From Celeribacter indicus (lineage in GTDB: Bacteria; Pseudomonadota; Alphaproteobacteria; Rhodobacterales; Rhodobacteraceae), in assembly GCF_000819565.1 (NCBI RefSeq), contig NZ_CP004394.1, positions 91,184 to 155,183 of the forward strand: a DNA stretch of 64,000 bases. The letters are read 5' to 3'. The notes under the pieces are model-generated. The model saw nothing but the letters and a program-made list of their open reading frames with translations. It ran no database searches and was not told the origin of the DNA. Shown here piece by piece: positions 35,853-44,693 of the stretch; position 1 is the first letter of the stretch, and the number at the start of each line of letters is the position of its first letter. Position numbers and translations under genes: made by a program.

Positions 35853-37493
35853 ATGACCAAAGAGCATGACGAGGTGATCGGCCTCAGGGGAGTCGTGATC
35901 AGCGACATCCGGGGCAAGTGTCTTGCCGCGATTGGCGTCGCCGAGGACATGCGCATCCGGGCGATCATCTCCACCCGCGAATGGCTCGAGGAGGCCGCGG
36001 CGCGCCGGGTGACCCCGATCCTGCTCAACGACGCGAAGTATATCGCCTTCGTGAGCCGGGTGGGCGAGACCTATCTCGTGCTGCTGTCCGAACCCCCGAC
36101 GGAAACCGTGCTCCAGTTCGTCTCCAACGTGGAATTCGCCTTCGACATCATCGACCACATCCTGACGGACCCCTATGACGCGATGGCCATCGTGGACAAA
36201 AAGGCCAATGTCGCCTTCATCTCCCCGGTGCACGAGAAATATCTCGGCCTGCAACCGGGCGAGGCGGTGGGCAGGAACGTGCGCGACGTGATCGAGAATT
36301 CGCGCCTTCACCAGGTGGTCAAGACCGGCGTGGCCGAGGTCGGACAGGTCCACCGGATGAAGGGGCGCGACCGGATCGTGTCGCGCCATCCGATCCGCCG
36401 CGACGGCGAGATCGTCGGGGCGATCGGGCGCATCATGTTCAAGGGCCCGCAACAGGTCGAGGCGCTGGCCCGCAAGATCAACGTGCTCGAGAAGGAGATC
36501 GAGATCTACAAGGCGAAGAGCACGACGAGCTCCGCCTCCGACAAGATCCTCGACAGCATCATCGGCCAGAGCTTTGCGATCCAGTCCGTGCGCGAACAGA
36601 TCCGCAAGATCGCGCCGCTCGACATCCCCGTGCTCATCCAGGGCGAGAGCGGCACGGGCAAGGAGCTCGTGGCGCAGGCGCTGCATCGCCTGAGCTCGCG
36701 CCAGGACGGCCGGCTGGTGACCGTGAACGCCGCCGCCCTGCCGGAATCCCTCGTCGAGAGCGAGCTCTTCGGCTACGAGGCCGGCTCCTTCACCGGCGCC
36801 GACCGCAAGGGCCGCGCGGGCAAGTTCGAACAGGCGGACAAGGGCACGATCTTCCTCGACGAGATCGGGGACATGCCGCTCGAGGTGCAGTCGAAGCTTT
36901 TGCGCGTGTTGCAGGACCGGATGGTCGAGCGCGTCGGCGGCGACAAGCCCAAGCGCGTGGATTTCCGGCTGTGCAGCGCGACCAACCGCGACCTTGAATC
37001 CGACGTGGACCAGGGCAAGTTCCGGCTCGACCTGTTCTACCGGATCAGCCCGGTCTGCATCTACCTGCCCTCGCTCGAGGAACGGCGGGAGGACATCCCG
37101 CTCCTGCTCAACCATTTCGTGACGGAGATCGCCGCGCAATACAATCGCGAGCGGCCGGAGGTGGACTATGACGTCGCCCAGCTCCTGATGCAGCGGAGCT
37201 GGCCCGGAAACGTGCGCCAGCTCCGCCACACCGTCGAGCGCGCGATGGTCTTCGCGGAGGGCGGCAAGCTGACGGTGGAGGATTTCCAGCGCAATTCCGC
37301 CCCCTCCTTCGAGAAACCCGCCCCGGCAAGGGGAAAGCCGGCGGCGAGCACGCTCCAGACCTCGCTCGACCAGTTCGAGACGCGGCTCATCAACGAGACG
37401 ATCTCCCGCTTCCAGGGCGATCGGGCGCGGGCGGCCGAAGTGCTCGGTGTGCCCCTCGCCTATCTCGACGAAAGGCTCGAACAGGTCTCCTGA
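35853..37493 (+). CDS. Sigma-54-dependent transcriptional activator with PAS domain (paralog 2)
   Basis: 546-aa paralog of 9343-11001 with the same plan: N-terminal module, PAS-like segment (about 105-196), coiled coil, AAA+ with GESGTGKE (264-271), GSFTGA and IFLDEIGD. Long stretches of DNA in the AAA+ region are identical to paralog 1. The C-terminal HTH is eroded: RARAAEVLGVPLAYLDERLEQVS replaces KKKAAEHLGVSRSYLYKKL, losing most basic residues and adding a Pro in the recognition helix, so DNA binding may be weak or of different specificity. Start after GGGAGGACAGC. It is divergent from rpoN and its stop directly abuts the stop of the convergent amidohydrolase. Confidence 0.92.
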   Translation: MTKEHDEVIGLRGVVISDIRGKCLAAIGVAEDMRIRAIISTREWLEEAAARRVTPILLNDAKYIAFVSRVGETYLVLLSEPPTETVLQFVSNVEFAFDIIDHILTDPYDAMAIVDKKANVAFISPVHEKYLGLQPGEAVGRNVRDVIENSRLHQVVKTGVAEVGQVHRMKGRDRIVSRHPIRRDGEIVGAIGRIMFKGPQQVEALARKINVLEKEIEIYKAKSTTSSASDKILDSIIGQSFAIQSVREQIRKIAPLDIPVLIQGESGTGKELVAQALHRLSSRQDGRLVTVNAAALPESLVESELFGYEAGSFTGADRKGRAGKFEQADKGTIFLDEIGDMPLEVQSKLLRVLQDRMVERVGGDKPKRVDFRLCSATNRDLESDVDQGKFRLDLFYRISPVCIYLPSLEERREDIPLLLNHFVTEIAAQYNRERPEVDYDVAQLLMQRSWPGNVRQLRHTVERAMVFAEGGKLTVEDFQRNSAPSFEKPAPARGKPAASTLQTSLDQFETRLINETISRFQGDRARAAEVLGVPLAYLDERLEQVS

Positions 37494-38501
37494 TCAGGGC
37501 AGGCCGATCCGGTAGACCCGCGCCGCCGTTCCCGCGAACAGCGCGCGCTTCTCCTCCTGCGAGGCGCCCGCCACGATATGCTTGAACGCGTTCCAGAGCG
37601 GGACATAGCCGCAGGAGCGCGCGTCGGGCGGGAAATTGCTCTCCATCATGCAGCGATCCGCGCCGAAGGCTTCGATCGCCGTCTCGACGAAGGGCCGCCA
37701 GACCTCCGCGAGATCACGATAGCCCAGGGCATCCTCGCGCGCGTCGAGGCCGAAGCCCCAGATCGGCATGCCGAGCCCGCCGATCTTGCACATCACGTTC
37801 GGCCGTTTCGCGACCTCGACGAGCTTGCCGCGCCAGTCCGCGAAAAGCTCCGCCCGCGCCCCGGCATCCATCTCGAGCCCCATCGCGACGGTCATGTGGT
37901 TGACGATCAGCGTGGTGTCGGGAAAGGCGTCGGCAAGCGCCGCGATATCGGGAAGCTGAAGGTGGAATCCCGTGGCGTCATAGGTGAGCCCGCGCTGCGC
38001 GAGCTGGCGGAAGCCGTTGCGGAACTCCGGGTGGCCGAACACGCCCTCGGGCGGCCGCCCGGTGAAGAAATAGCGGAACGGCAGGTTGCTCGGATGTTCC
38101 ATCGTGATCTGGCGGATGCCGCGGAAGCGGTCCGGCGCGGCCGCCATCGCCCGGTCGAGCAGCCAGCCGATCCCGTCGCCCTGCCGCAGGTCCGCATAGC
38201 CGACGATCGCCGCGCAGAGCCGCACATCGCCATAAGCCCCGCTGGCGCAGATCGCCCCGACCCCGTTGGCGAATTCGATCTCGCCCAGCGGTTTCAGGAT
38301 CTCCGGCCCCCCGGCGCGGTGAAAGGCCGAGGCCTCGACATAGACCGAGGCGACGACATTGTGCCCGGCGCGCACATCCTCGAGATAGTCCTCGAGCATG
38401 TAGCGCAGCGCCGGCTTGTCGAAGAGGTGGTGATGCGCGTCGATGATCGGGAGATCCGGCTCCAGGATCGGTTCGTCCCTGCCCTCCAGTCTTTTGCTCA
38501 T
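37494..38501 (-). CDS. Amidohydrolase-2 family metal hydrolase/decarboxylase (paralog 2)
   Basis: 335 aa. Metal motif LPIIDAHHHLFDKPALRYML; later LIVNHMTVAMG and the C-terminal DRCMMESNFPPDARSCGYVPLWNAFKHIVAGAS, which closely matches the end of paralog 1 (SNFPVEKAGCTYGSLWNMFKHIAAGAS). Two paralogs under similar promoters suggest two related hydrolytic steps or two substrates. It follows a tautomerase gene by 25 bases. Start after GGAAGGACGAGCAGACGG. Confidence 0.85.
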   Translation of the reverse strand: MSKRLEGRDEPILEPDLPIIDAHHHLFDKPALRYMLEDYLEDVRAGHNVVASVYVEASAFHRAGGPEILKPLGEIEFANGVGAICASGAYGDVRLCAAIVGYADLRQGDGIGWLLDRAMAAAPDRFRGIRQITMEHPSNLPFRYFFTGRPPEGVFGHPEFRNGFRQLAQRGLTYDATGFHLQLPDIAALADAFPDTTLIVNHMTVAMGLEMDAGARAELFADWRGKLVEVAKRPNVMCKIGGLGMPIWGFGLDAREDALGYRDLAEVWRPFVETAIEAFGADRCMMESNFPPDARSCGYVPLWNAFKHIVAGASQEEKRALFAGTAARVYRIGLP

Positions 38502-38526
38502 CCGTCTGCTCGTCCTTCCGGTTTGG

Positions 38527-38757
38527 TCAGGTCGGGTCGTACCCCGGTTCCTTGAAGATGGTCTCGGGGCGGTTGACGATCTCGGGGACATAGACCGCGT
38601 CCTTCCAGTCGCGGCCGGGGACGTCCTCGATCGCCACGGAGACGGAGCTTTCGGCGGCGCCGAGCACCTCCGTCACCGTGCGGGTGATCGCCTCCGCGAG
38701 CCTGCGCTTGAGCGCGTCGTCGCGCCCCGGCATCATCTTGACATTGACATGGGGCAT
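38527..38757 (-). CDS. 4-oxalocrotonate tautomerase-family protein (PptA-like)
   Basis: 76-aa tautomerase. The initiator Met precedes Pro (MPHVNVKMMPGR), which becomes the catalytic N-terminal Pro-1 after processing; ESSVSVAIEDVPGRDW is the family core. It would ketonise an enol intermediate, consistent with the hydrolase that follows. Start after GAGGAGGCGGATC. Confidence 0.87.
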   Translation of the reverse strand: MPHVNVKMMPGRDDALKRRLAEAITRTVTEVLGAAESSVSVAIEDVPGRDWKDAVYVPEIVNRPETIFKEPGYDPT

Positions 38758-38797
38758 GATCCGCCTCCTCCTTTGCCTCTGCGCCGCCCGCGCGGGA

Positions 38798-40258
38798 TCA
38801 GACCCGTGCCGCGCGCCGCATGATCGTCTTGGAGATCGTGTAGCTGTCGAGCGATTCCATCCCGCCCTCGCGGCCGATCCCGCTTTCCTTGTAGCCGCCG
38901 AAGGGTGCGTCCGCGCCGGGGCTGCCGAAATTGTTCACCGCGACAGAGCCGCATTCAAGCGCCGCGGCGAGCCGGTCGGCCTCCGCGAAATCGTTGGTGA
39001 AGATATAGCCGGCGAGCCCCACCTCGAGCGAATTGGCGATGGAGAGCGCCGCATCCATGTCCGCGACCGGCACACAGGCCGCCAGCGGGCCGAAGGGCTC
39101 GACATGCATCGCATCGGCCTCGAGCGGCACGTCGGCAAGCACGGTAGGCGCATAGAAATGCCCCTTGTTGCCGACCCGCTTGCCGCCCGCCGCGATCCGC
39201 GCGCCGCGGTCGCGCGCATCCTCGACCAGCGCCGAGATCGCCTCGACCCGGCGCCCGTTGGCGAGCGGCCCCATGTCGATCCCCTCCGCGAAACCGTCGC
39301 CCTGCCGGAGCGCGTCGGCGCCGCGCGCGAATTCGGTCACGAAGGGTTCGTAGACGTCCCGATGCACGAGGAACCGCGAGGGCGAGACGCAGAGCTGCCC
39401 GGCCATGCGGAACTTTGCCGCCGAGGCCATCGCCGCCACCCCCGCCGGATCCACATCCGGGCCGATCAGCACCGGCGCATGACCGCCGAGCTCCATCAGC
39501 ACGGGTTTCATCCCGCGCGCGGCGAGCCCGGTCAGCGTCTTGCCCACCCCGACCGAGCCGGTCAGCGTGATCATGCGGATCACCGGCGAGAGGATCAGCG
39601 TTTCCGACACCTGCGCGGGATCGCCGAACACGACCTGGAGCACGCCTTCGGGAAGCCCCGCGTCGATGAAGCATCGGGCGAAGAGACAGGCCGTCGCCGG
39701 CGTCTCCTCTGCGGGCTTGATGATCACCGAACAGCCGGCGGCAAGCGAGCCGCTGATCTTGCGCGAGGGCGCGGAGAGCGGCACGTTCCACGGGGTGAAG
39801 GCGGCGACCGGCCCGATCGGCTCGCGCACGACGAGCTGGTCGAGCGGTCCGTCGGTATGCACGATCCGCCCGTAGCTGCGCTGGAGCTGTTCGGCATCCC
39901 ATTCGAGGAAGGTGGAGGACCGCCGCACCTCGTTGCGCGCATCGGGCAGCGTCTTTCCCTGTTCGAGCGTGATCACCGTCGCGATCTCCTCGATCCGTTC
40001 GTGCATCAGCGCGGCGGTGCGGCGCAGGAGCGCGGCGCGCTCGGCCATCGGCACCCTGCGCCAGGTCTCGAACCCCTTCCGCGCCGCGGTGAGCGCGCGC
40101 GCGAGATCCTCGGGCGTCGCCCCCGGCACCGGACCGAGGAGGCTCTCGTCGCTCGGATTCTCGACGTGGTGGCAGGCGGGGCGGTCGTAAATCCACGTCC
40201 CGTCGATCAGCAGGCCCACCTGCGGGTAACTTTGGCGTCGTTCGGTGTCCTGGGTCAT
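38798..40258 (-). CDS. Aldehyde/semialdehyde dehydrogenase (GabD-like)
   Basis: 486 aa. FTPWNVPLSAPSRKISGSLAAGCSVIIKPAEETP, VLMELGGHAPVLIGPDVD with the Glu base, and the catalytic Cys in AGQLCVSPSRFLV. The closing PFGGYKESGIGREGG is typical of succinate-semialdehyde-type enzymes. It is distant from 29440-30861, so probably handles another aldehyde. First gene of the operon with tautomerase and amidohydrolase 2. Confidence 0.9.
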   Translation of the reverse strand: MTQDTERRQSYPQVGLLIDGTWIYDRPACHHVENPSDESLLGPVPGATPEDLARALTAARKGFETWRRVPMAERAALLRRTAALMHERIEEIATVITLEQGKTLPDARNEVRRSSTFLEWDAEQLQRSYGRIVHTDGPLDQLVVREPIGPVAAFTPWNVPLSAPSRKISGSLAAGCSVIIKPAEETPATACLFARCFIDAGLPEGVLQVVFGDPAQVSETLILSPVIRMITLTGSVGVGKTLTGLAARGMKPVLMELGGHAPVLIGPDVDPAGVAAMASAAKFRMAGQLCVSPSRFLVHRDVYEPFVTEFARGADALRQGDGFAEGIDMGPLANGRRVEAISALVEDARDRGARIAAGGKRVGNKGHFYAPTVLADVPLEADAMHVEPFGPLAACVPVADMDAALSIANSLEVGLAGYIFTNDFAEADRLAAALECGSVAVNNFGSPGADAPFGGYKESGIGREGGMESLDSYTISKTIMRRAARV

Positions 40259-40387
40259 CTTGTCGTCCTGGTTTGTGAGTGTCTGCCGGGGCCGCAGATC
40301 CGCCGCGCCGAGCCCGCCCTCCCCGGCCGGCATCGGGTGCCGGGGTCGTGACGCGTCCGGCGGCATGCGGCCCATGCGACCGTCCCA

Positions 40388-40402
40388 GCAATCCGTGTGC
40401 CA
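40388..40402 (-). promoter_or_regulatory. Sigma-54 promoter of aldehyde dehydrogenase/tautomerase/amidohydrolase operon
   Basis: Minus-strand TGGCACACGGATTGC followed by T, 130 bases before the ATG at 40258. Confidence 0.86.
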
Positions 40403-40429
40403 CGGCTGCCGTCCGTCCCGGAAAACTTC

Positions 40430-40461
40430 GGGCGCGCGCCCGCGCACACAGGCGCGCGCCC
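40430..40461 (-). terminator. Hairpin after the second dctP
   Basis: GGGCGCGCGCC / GGCGCGCGCCC, eleven-base arms, 10 bases beyond the dctP stop and before the next promoter. No T run. Confidence 0.55.
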
Positions 40462-40470
40462 CGGCCGGCA

Positions 40471-41601
40471 TCACTCCATCCCGTAGGTTTCCACGTCGAC
40501 CTTGTCGAAGATCTCCCGGTCGAGCAGCGCCGTGACCGCGTCCAGATCACTCGTGTCCACCTCGGCCAGAAGGCCCTTCCACTTGTCGATGAGCGCCGTG
40601 ACATTGGCGATCATCTCCGTCGGATCCTCGACCCCGCGCTTGTCCATCGAGCTTTGCGGCAGGTCTTCGAGGAAACGCGCCTTGAAGTCGTTGAGCTGCT
40701 CCATGCCCGTCTCCTCCGGCTCGTTGAGCGCCACGCCGGCCTCGCGCGCGGCCTCGATCGCCGCCTCGATGTCGGCGGCCCAGTCGATCATGCTGCGCGC
40801 GGTCGCCCGCGACAGCGCGTTAAGCAGGATGCGCCGCTCCTCGGGCGTGCGGTCCTGCCAGAAGTCCTTGTTGAAATAATAGCCCCCGTTCGCATTCGAC
40901 CCGAAGGGCATCAGGTAGACCGATTTCGCCACCTCGTTGAGCTTGAAGAAATCGGTCAGGAACAGCGGCGTCCCCATCGCGCAGTCGAGCGAACCGCGCT
41001 GGATGCCGGTGTAGATCTCCGTCCCCGGCACGGAAACGGACACCCCGCCGATCTCCTCGGTGAAGGCGATCTGCGCGCTCGAGGAGGTGCGGATCTTGCG
41101 CCCCTGGAAATCGTCGATCGAATCCGCCTCGAACCCGCAGATCAGGTTGTAGATCCCGATGGTGAAGCCGGTGGCGAAGACGATGTTCTTGTCGTCGAGC
41201 TCGCCGCGCAGCATCGGATCGAAGAAATTCGCCTCCGTCGCGGCGAAGGCAAGCGCGAGCTGGTCGTCGGCCATGAAGGACAGGTCGGCGAGGATGTTGT
41301 TGATCGGCATGTCCGAGGGAATGTAGGCGGCGGTGATGTTGGCGAGCTGGGCCACCCCGCTCTCGAGCCCCGGAAGCGTGCCATCCGGCGGCAGCAGCGA
41401 GCCGCCGGAATAGACCTCGAATTCCATCTCGCCGCCCGATGCCTCCGCGACCAGTTCGGCCACGTCGTTCAGAAAGCGGGTGTTGGGCGAATTCGCCGCG
41501 TTCCAGGTCGCGGCGCGAAAGGTTTCGGCGCTCGCGCCGCCGGACGCCGCCGCGGCAAGGCCGAGCCCCAGCAGCAGGGGTTTGAAGACGGGTTTGCTCA
41601 T
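40471..41601 (-). CDS. dctP: TRAP transporter solute-binding protein, second system
   Basis: 376 aa with a signal peptide (LLLGLGLAAAASGGASA, mature start ETFRAATWNAANSPNTRF). It belongs to another DctP subgroup than 1860-3011, so a different ligand is likely. The PGTEIYTGIQRGSLDC region and the conserved Asn/Arg area FQGRKIRTSSS form the carboxylate pocket. Last gene of a Q-M-P operon, order reversed from the first system. Start after GAGGAGGAAACACG. Confidence 0.92.
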   Translation of the reverse strand: MSKPVFKPLLLGLGLAAAASGGASAETFRAATWNAANSPNTRFLNDVAELVAEASGGEMEFEVYSGGSLLPPDGTLPGLESGVAQLANITAAYIPSDMPINNILADLSFMADDQLALAFAATEANFFDPMLRGELDDKNIVFATGFTIGIYNLICGFEADSIDDFQGRKIRTSSSAQIAFTEEIGGVSVSVPGTEIYTGIQRGSLDCAMGTPLFLTDFFKLNEVAKSVYLMPFGSNANGGYYFNKDFWQDRTPEERRILLNALSRATARSMIDWAADIEAAIEAAREAGVALNEPEETGMEQLNDFKARFLEDLPQSSMDKRGVEDPTEMIANVTALIDKWKGLLAEVDTSDLDAVTALLDREIFDKVDVETYGME

Positions 41602-41635
41602 CGTGTTTCCTCCTCTTGATGAACAGACATCCCGC

Positions 41636-42943
41636 TCAGAGCATCACGCTCGGCAGGAACAGGGTGATGGCGGGAAAGGCGATCAGCAGGACCAGGGTGA
41701 GCACGTCCATCCCGATGAACCAGAACGCGCCCCTGAAGATCTCCGACAGCGACACGGAAGAGCCGAGCGCGCTCCGGATCACATAGACGTTCATGCCGAC
41801 CGGCGGCGTGATCAGCCCGATTTCCAGCAGCTTGATCATGATGATCCCGAACCAGACCATGTCGACGCCCATGCCCTGAAGCACCGGCTGGATGATCGGG
41901 ATGGTCAGCAGCATCAGCGAGATCCCCTCGATGAACATGCCGAGCACGACGAACAGCACGGCGATCATGCCGATCACCGCGATCGGGGAGTCCACCGCGC
42001 CGAGCATCCGGTCGGCCAGCGCCATCGGCACGCTCGTCAGCCCCATGAAGACCGAGAACATCGTCGCGCCGATCGCGATGATGAACACGGTACAGGTGCC
42101 CTCCGCCGTCTCGATCAGCGCCTCCCGGATCGAGGCGCGCGTGAGCGAGCCGCGGAACAGCGCGATCAGCACGGCAAGCCCCGCGCCGATGGCACCCGCT
42201 TCCGTCGGGGAGAAGATCCCCGCGAACATGCCGCCGAGCACGCCGAGGATCAGCGCCGGCAGGGGCCAGATGTCGCGGACCGCCGCCCAGATATCCTCGC
42301 GCGAATGGCCGTGTTCATGCACCGGCGCAAGCGTCGGGTCGAGCCGCGCGCGGATCGTGATCATACCGATGTAGATCAGCGCGGACAGCAGGCCCGGCAC
42401 CACCCCGCCGACGAAGAGCGCGCCGATGGAAGTCTCGGTGAAGATGCCGAAGAGGATCATCAGCACGCTCGGCGGGATCAGCGAGCCGAGCGTGCCCGAG
42501 GCCGCCACCGCGCCGGTCGCGAGCGAGGGCCTGTAATTCGAGGCGAGCATTTCCGGCACCGCGATGCGCGAGAAGGCCGCCGAGGTCGCGACGCTCGACC
42601 CCGAGGCGGAGGCGAAGAGCGCGGAGGCCACGACCGTGGCGGAGGCAAGCCCCCCCGGCACCCGCCCGAGGAAGATCCGCGCGCTGGCGAAAAGCCCCTT
42701 CGTCAGCCCGGTCTGCGCCGCGATATAGCCCATGAGCAGGAACATCGGCACGGCGCTGAGGCTCCATTGCGCGATGAATTTCTGCGGGATCGCCGTGAGG
42801 ATGCCCCAGGCGGCGTCCATGCTGGTCAGCGCCCCGATCCCGAGGAAGGCGACGATGCCGAGCACCACGCCGACCTGCATCCGCATCGCGATGAGGATGA
42901 GGGCGGCGGCGATCCCGACCAGTCCGATTTCGATCCGGTCCAT
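41636..42943 (-). CDS. dctM: TRAP transporter large permease, second system
   Basis: 435 aa, complete, about 12 membrane segments. MDRIEIGLVGIAAALILIAMRMQVGVVLGIVAFLGIG at the start, LTKGLFASARIFLGRVPGGLASATVVASALFASASGSSVATSAAF, FSPTEAGAIGAG, and LITPPVGMNVYVIRSAL. Start overlaps the stop of the small permease by one base (TGATG). Confidence 0.94.
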   Translation of the reverse strand: MDRIEIGLVGIAAALILIAMRMQVGVVLGIVAFLGIGALTSMDAAWGILTAIPQKFIAQWSLSAVPMFLLMGYIAAQTGLTKGLFASARIFLGRVPGGLASATVVASALFASASGSSVATSAAFSRIAVPEMLASNYRPSLATGAVAASGTLGSLIPPSVLMILFGIFTETSIGALFVGGVVPGLLSALIYIGMITIRARLDPTLAPVHEHGHSREDIWAAVRDIWPLPALILGVLGGMFAGIFSPTEAGAIGAGLAVLIALFRGSLTRASIREALIETAEGTCTVFIIAIGATMFSVFMGLTSVPMALADRMLGAVDSPIAVIGMIAVLFVVLGMFIEGISLMLLTIPIIQPVLQGMGVDMVWFGIIMIKLLEIGLITPPVGMNVYVIRSALGSSVSLSEIFRGAFWFIGMDVLTLVLLIAFPAITLFLPSVML

Positions 42944-43494
42944 CAGCGCACCTCCCCTGCGTCGGCCTGTGCCTCGACCGGCCCGCCGTATTCCACGACA
43001 TCCTCCCAGTCGTCGCGCAGGAGCACCTGCACGATCCGCAACAGGCTCACCAGCGCCGCGATGCCGAAACCGGCGGGCAGGAAGAAGCTCGCGGGCCAGA
43101 CGATCACGACGATCTGCCCGTCCACGTATTCGCCCTTCGCCATCGCCCGCATCGCATCCGCCCAGGATTGCCAGGCGAGGATCGAAAAGAAGCAGAGCTG
43201 CCCGAGATAGGCCACGAGGACCATCAGCCGCCGCATCGCCGTGCCGAACATGCCGTAGAACAGGTCCACCGCCACGCCGCTGTTGCGCAGTTCCACGAGC
43301 GGCAGGGGCAGGAAGACGGCGGCCACCATGTAATAGCGCGCCACCACCTCGGCGGTGCCGGGGATCGGATCGTTGAAGAAATATTTCAGGACGACGTCGG
43401 CAAAGACGTGGATCATCATCGCCAGAAGGCTCAGCCCGGCGAGCGCGATCAGCAGATACGCGCAATATTTCAGCGCATGCTCAACAGCTTTCAT
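42943..43494 (-). CDS. dctQ: TRAP transporter small permease, second system
   Basis: 183 aa, four membrane segments, with VLKYFFNDPIPGTAEVVARYYMVAAVFL and the SGVAVDLFYGMF loop. Start MKAVEHALKYCAYLL follows GAGGGAGGAAAC. First gene of the second TRAP operon. Confidence 0.92.
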   Translation of the reverse strand: MKAVEHALKYCAYLLIALAGLSLLAMMIHVFADVVLKYFFNDPIPGTAEVVARYYMVAAVFLPLPLVELRNSGVAVDLFYGMFGTAMRRLMVLVAYLGQLCFFSILAWQSWADAMRAMAKGEYVDGQIVVIVWPASFFLPAGFGIAALVSLLRIVQVLLRDDWEDVVEYGGPVEAQADAGEVR

Positions 43495-43546
43495 GTTTCC
43501 TCCCTCGGCCGGGTGTTCCTCCTCACCGACCGTCGCCCCTCTCCTA

Positions 43547-43561
43547 GCAGTCCTCATGCCA
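43547..43561 (-). promoter_or_regulatory. Weak sigma-54-like promoter of the second TRAP operon
   Basis: Minus-strand TGGCATGAGGACTGC: invariant GG and GC are correctly spaced but the -12 T is C. It sits 53 bases before dctQ, a sensible place. The rest of the gap to 43710 is GC-rich with partial inverted repeats and no gene. Confidence 0.5.
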
Positions 43562-43710
43562 GAACCGGCGCGCGCCGCGATTTTTCGCGCCGATCCGGGC
43601 CGCGGCCGCACACGCGGCCCCACAAAGCGCAACGGCCGCAGGTCTCCCCGCGGCCGCGCCGGAGGCGGGTGCCTGCGCTGCGCGGCCCGCCGGTCTTTCG
43701 TTCGCCCGCC

Positions 43711-44655
43711 TCAGTAGGGGCTGTCCTCGAAATAGAAGGCCTCGGCATTCTCCGGGGTGATCAGTTCGGAGGCGATGATGAAGTCCCCCGTCATCGGCGC
43801 GCTGGAGACGAGGCCGAGCGCGGTCATCTCGATCGCGGTGGAGATCATCGCCGGCGGATAGGTCACGTTCACCGGCACGGTCTCGTCGTTGTTGCGGATG
43901 CGGTCGACCATCTCCTTCATCCCGGCGCCGCCGACGACGACCATCTCGCCCTCGCGGCCCGCCTGTTCGATGGCCGCGAGCGCGCCGACGGCCTGGTCGT
44001 CATCCGCCGCCCAGACCGCGTCGATCTCCGGGAAGCGCGACAGGTAGTCCTGCATCAGGGTAAAGGCATTGTCGCGGTTCCAGTTGGCGTGATCCATCGC
44101 CAGCACTTCGATCCCGGAGCCTTCGAGCGCGGCATTGAACCCCTCCACCCGCTCGTTGTCCACGGTCGAGGGGATGCCGCGCATCACCACGACCTTTGCG
44201 CCCTCCTCGAGCGTGTCGGCGAAATACCGGCCTGCCGTGCTGCCGAAGCTCGCGTTGTCGCCCGCCACATAGAGATCCTCGATCCCCTCCTGGGCAAGCC
44301 CGCGGTCGACCACCGTCACCCAGACGCCGCTGTCCGCGATCCGCTTGATCGGGCCGGTGAGCGGTTCGGATTCGAACGGCAGCACCACGAGCGCGTCGAT
44401 GTTGCGGGTCGCGACCATGTCCTCGAGGTCGGAAACCTGCGCCGCCGGATCCGAGGTCGTGGTGAGCACGAAATCGAGATCGGGATAGGCCTCCTCGAGC
44501 CGGTCGACGGTCTGTTCGGCGTGGAAGTTCAGCGCGCCCGCCCAGCCATGGGTGGCCGCCGGGATGGAGATCCCGATGGTTTCCGCCGAGGCGGCGGCGA
44601 CGAGCGTTCCCGCGAACGCACCCGCCAGTGCAGTGGTCGTGAAGATCTTCGTCAT
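43711..44655 (-). CDS. Ribose-type ABC sugar-binding protein
   Basis: 314-aa periplasmic binding protein (RbsB family). Signal peptide ending LVAAASA, mature start ETIGISIPAATHGWAGALNFHAEQ. The two-lobe PBP-I fold motifs DALVVLPFESEPLTGPIKRIADSGVWVTVVDRG and DAVWAADDDQAVGALAAIEQAGR are clear. Last gene of the LacI-controlled operon by position, downstream of its permease and ATPase. Ligand likely a monosaccharide or polyol. Confidence 0.9.
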   Translation of the reverse strand: MTKIFTTTALAGAFAGTLVAAASAETIGISIPAATHGWAGALNFHAEQTVDRLEEAYPDLDFVLTTTSDPAAQVSDLEDMVATRNIDALVVLPFESEPLTGPIKRIADSGVWVTVVDRGLAQEGIEDLYVAGDNASFGSTAGRYFADTLEEGAKVVVMRGIPSTVDNERVEGFNAALEGSGIEVLAMDHANWNRDNAFTLMQDYLSRFPEIDAVWAADDDQAVGALAAIEQAGREGEMVVVGGAGMKEMVDRIRNNDETVPVNVTYPPAMISTAIEMTALGLVSSAPMTGDFIIASELITPENAEAFYFEDSPY

Positions 44656-44693
44656 GGTGTCCTCCCTTTTGACGATGTCCCTTGAAAACAGGC

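Noticed and set aside
43597-43665. GC-rich inverted repeats behind the sugar-binding protein gene as a terminator
   Set aside because: Several overlapping GGCCGC repeats make no unique stem, and there is no T run; not called.
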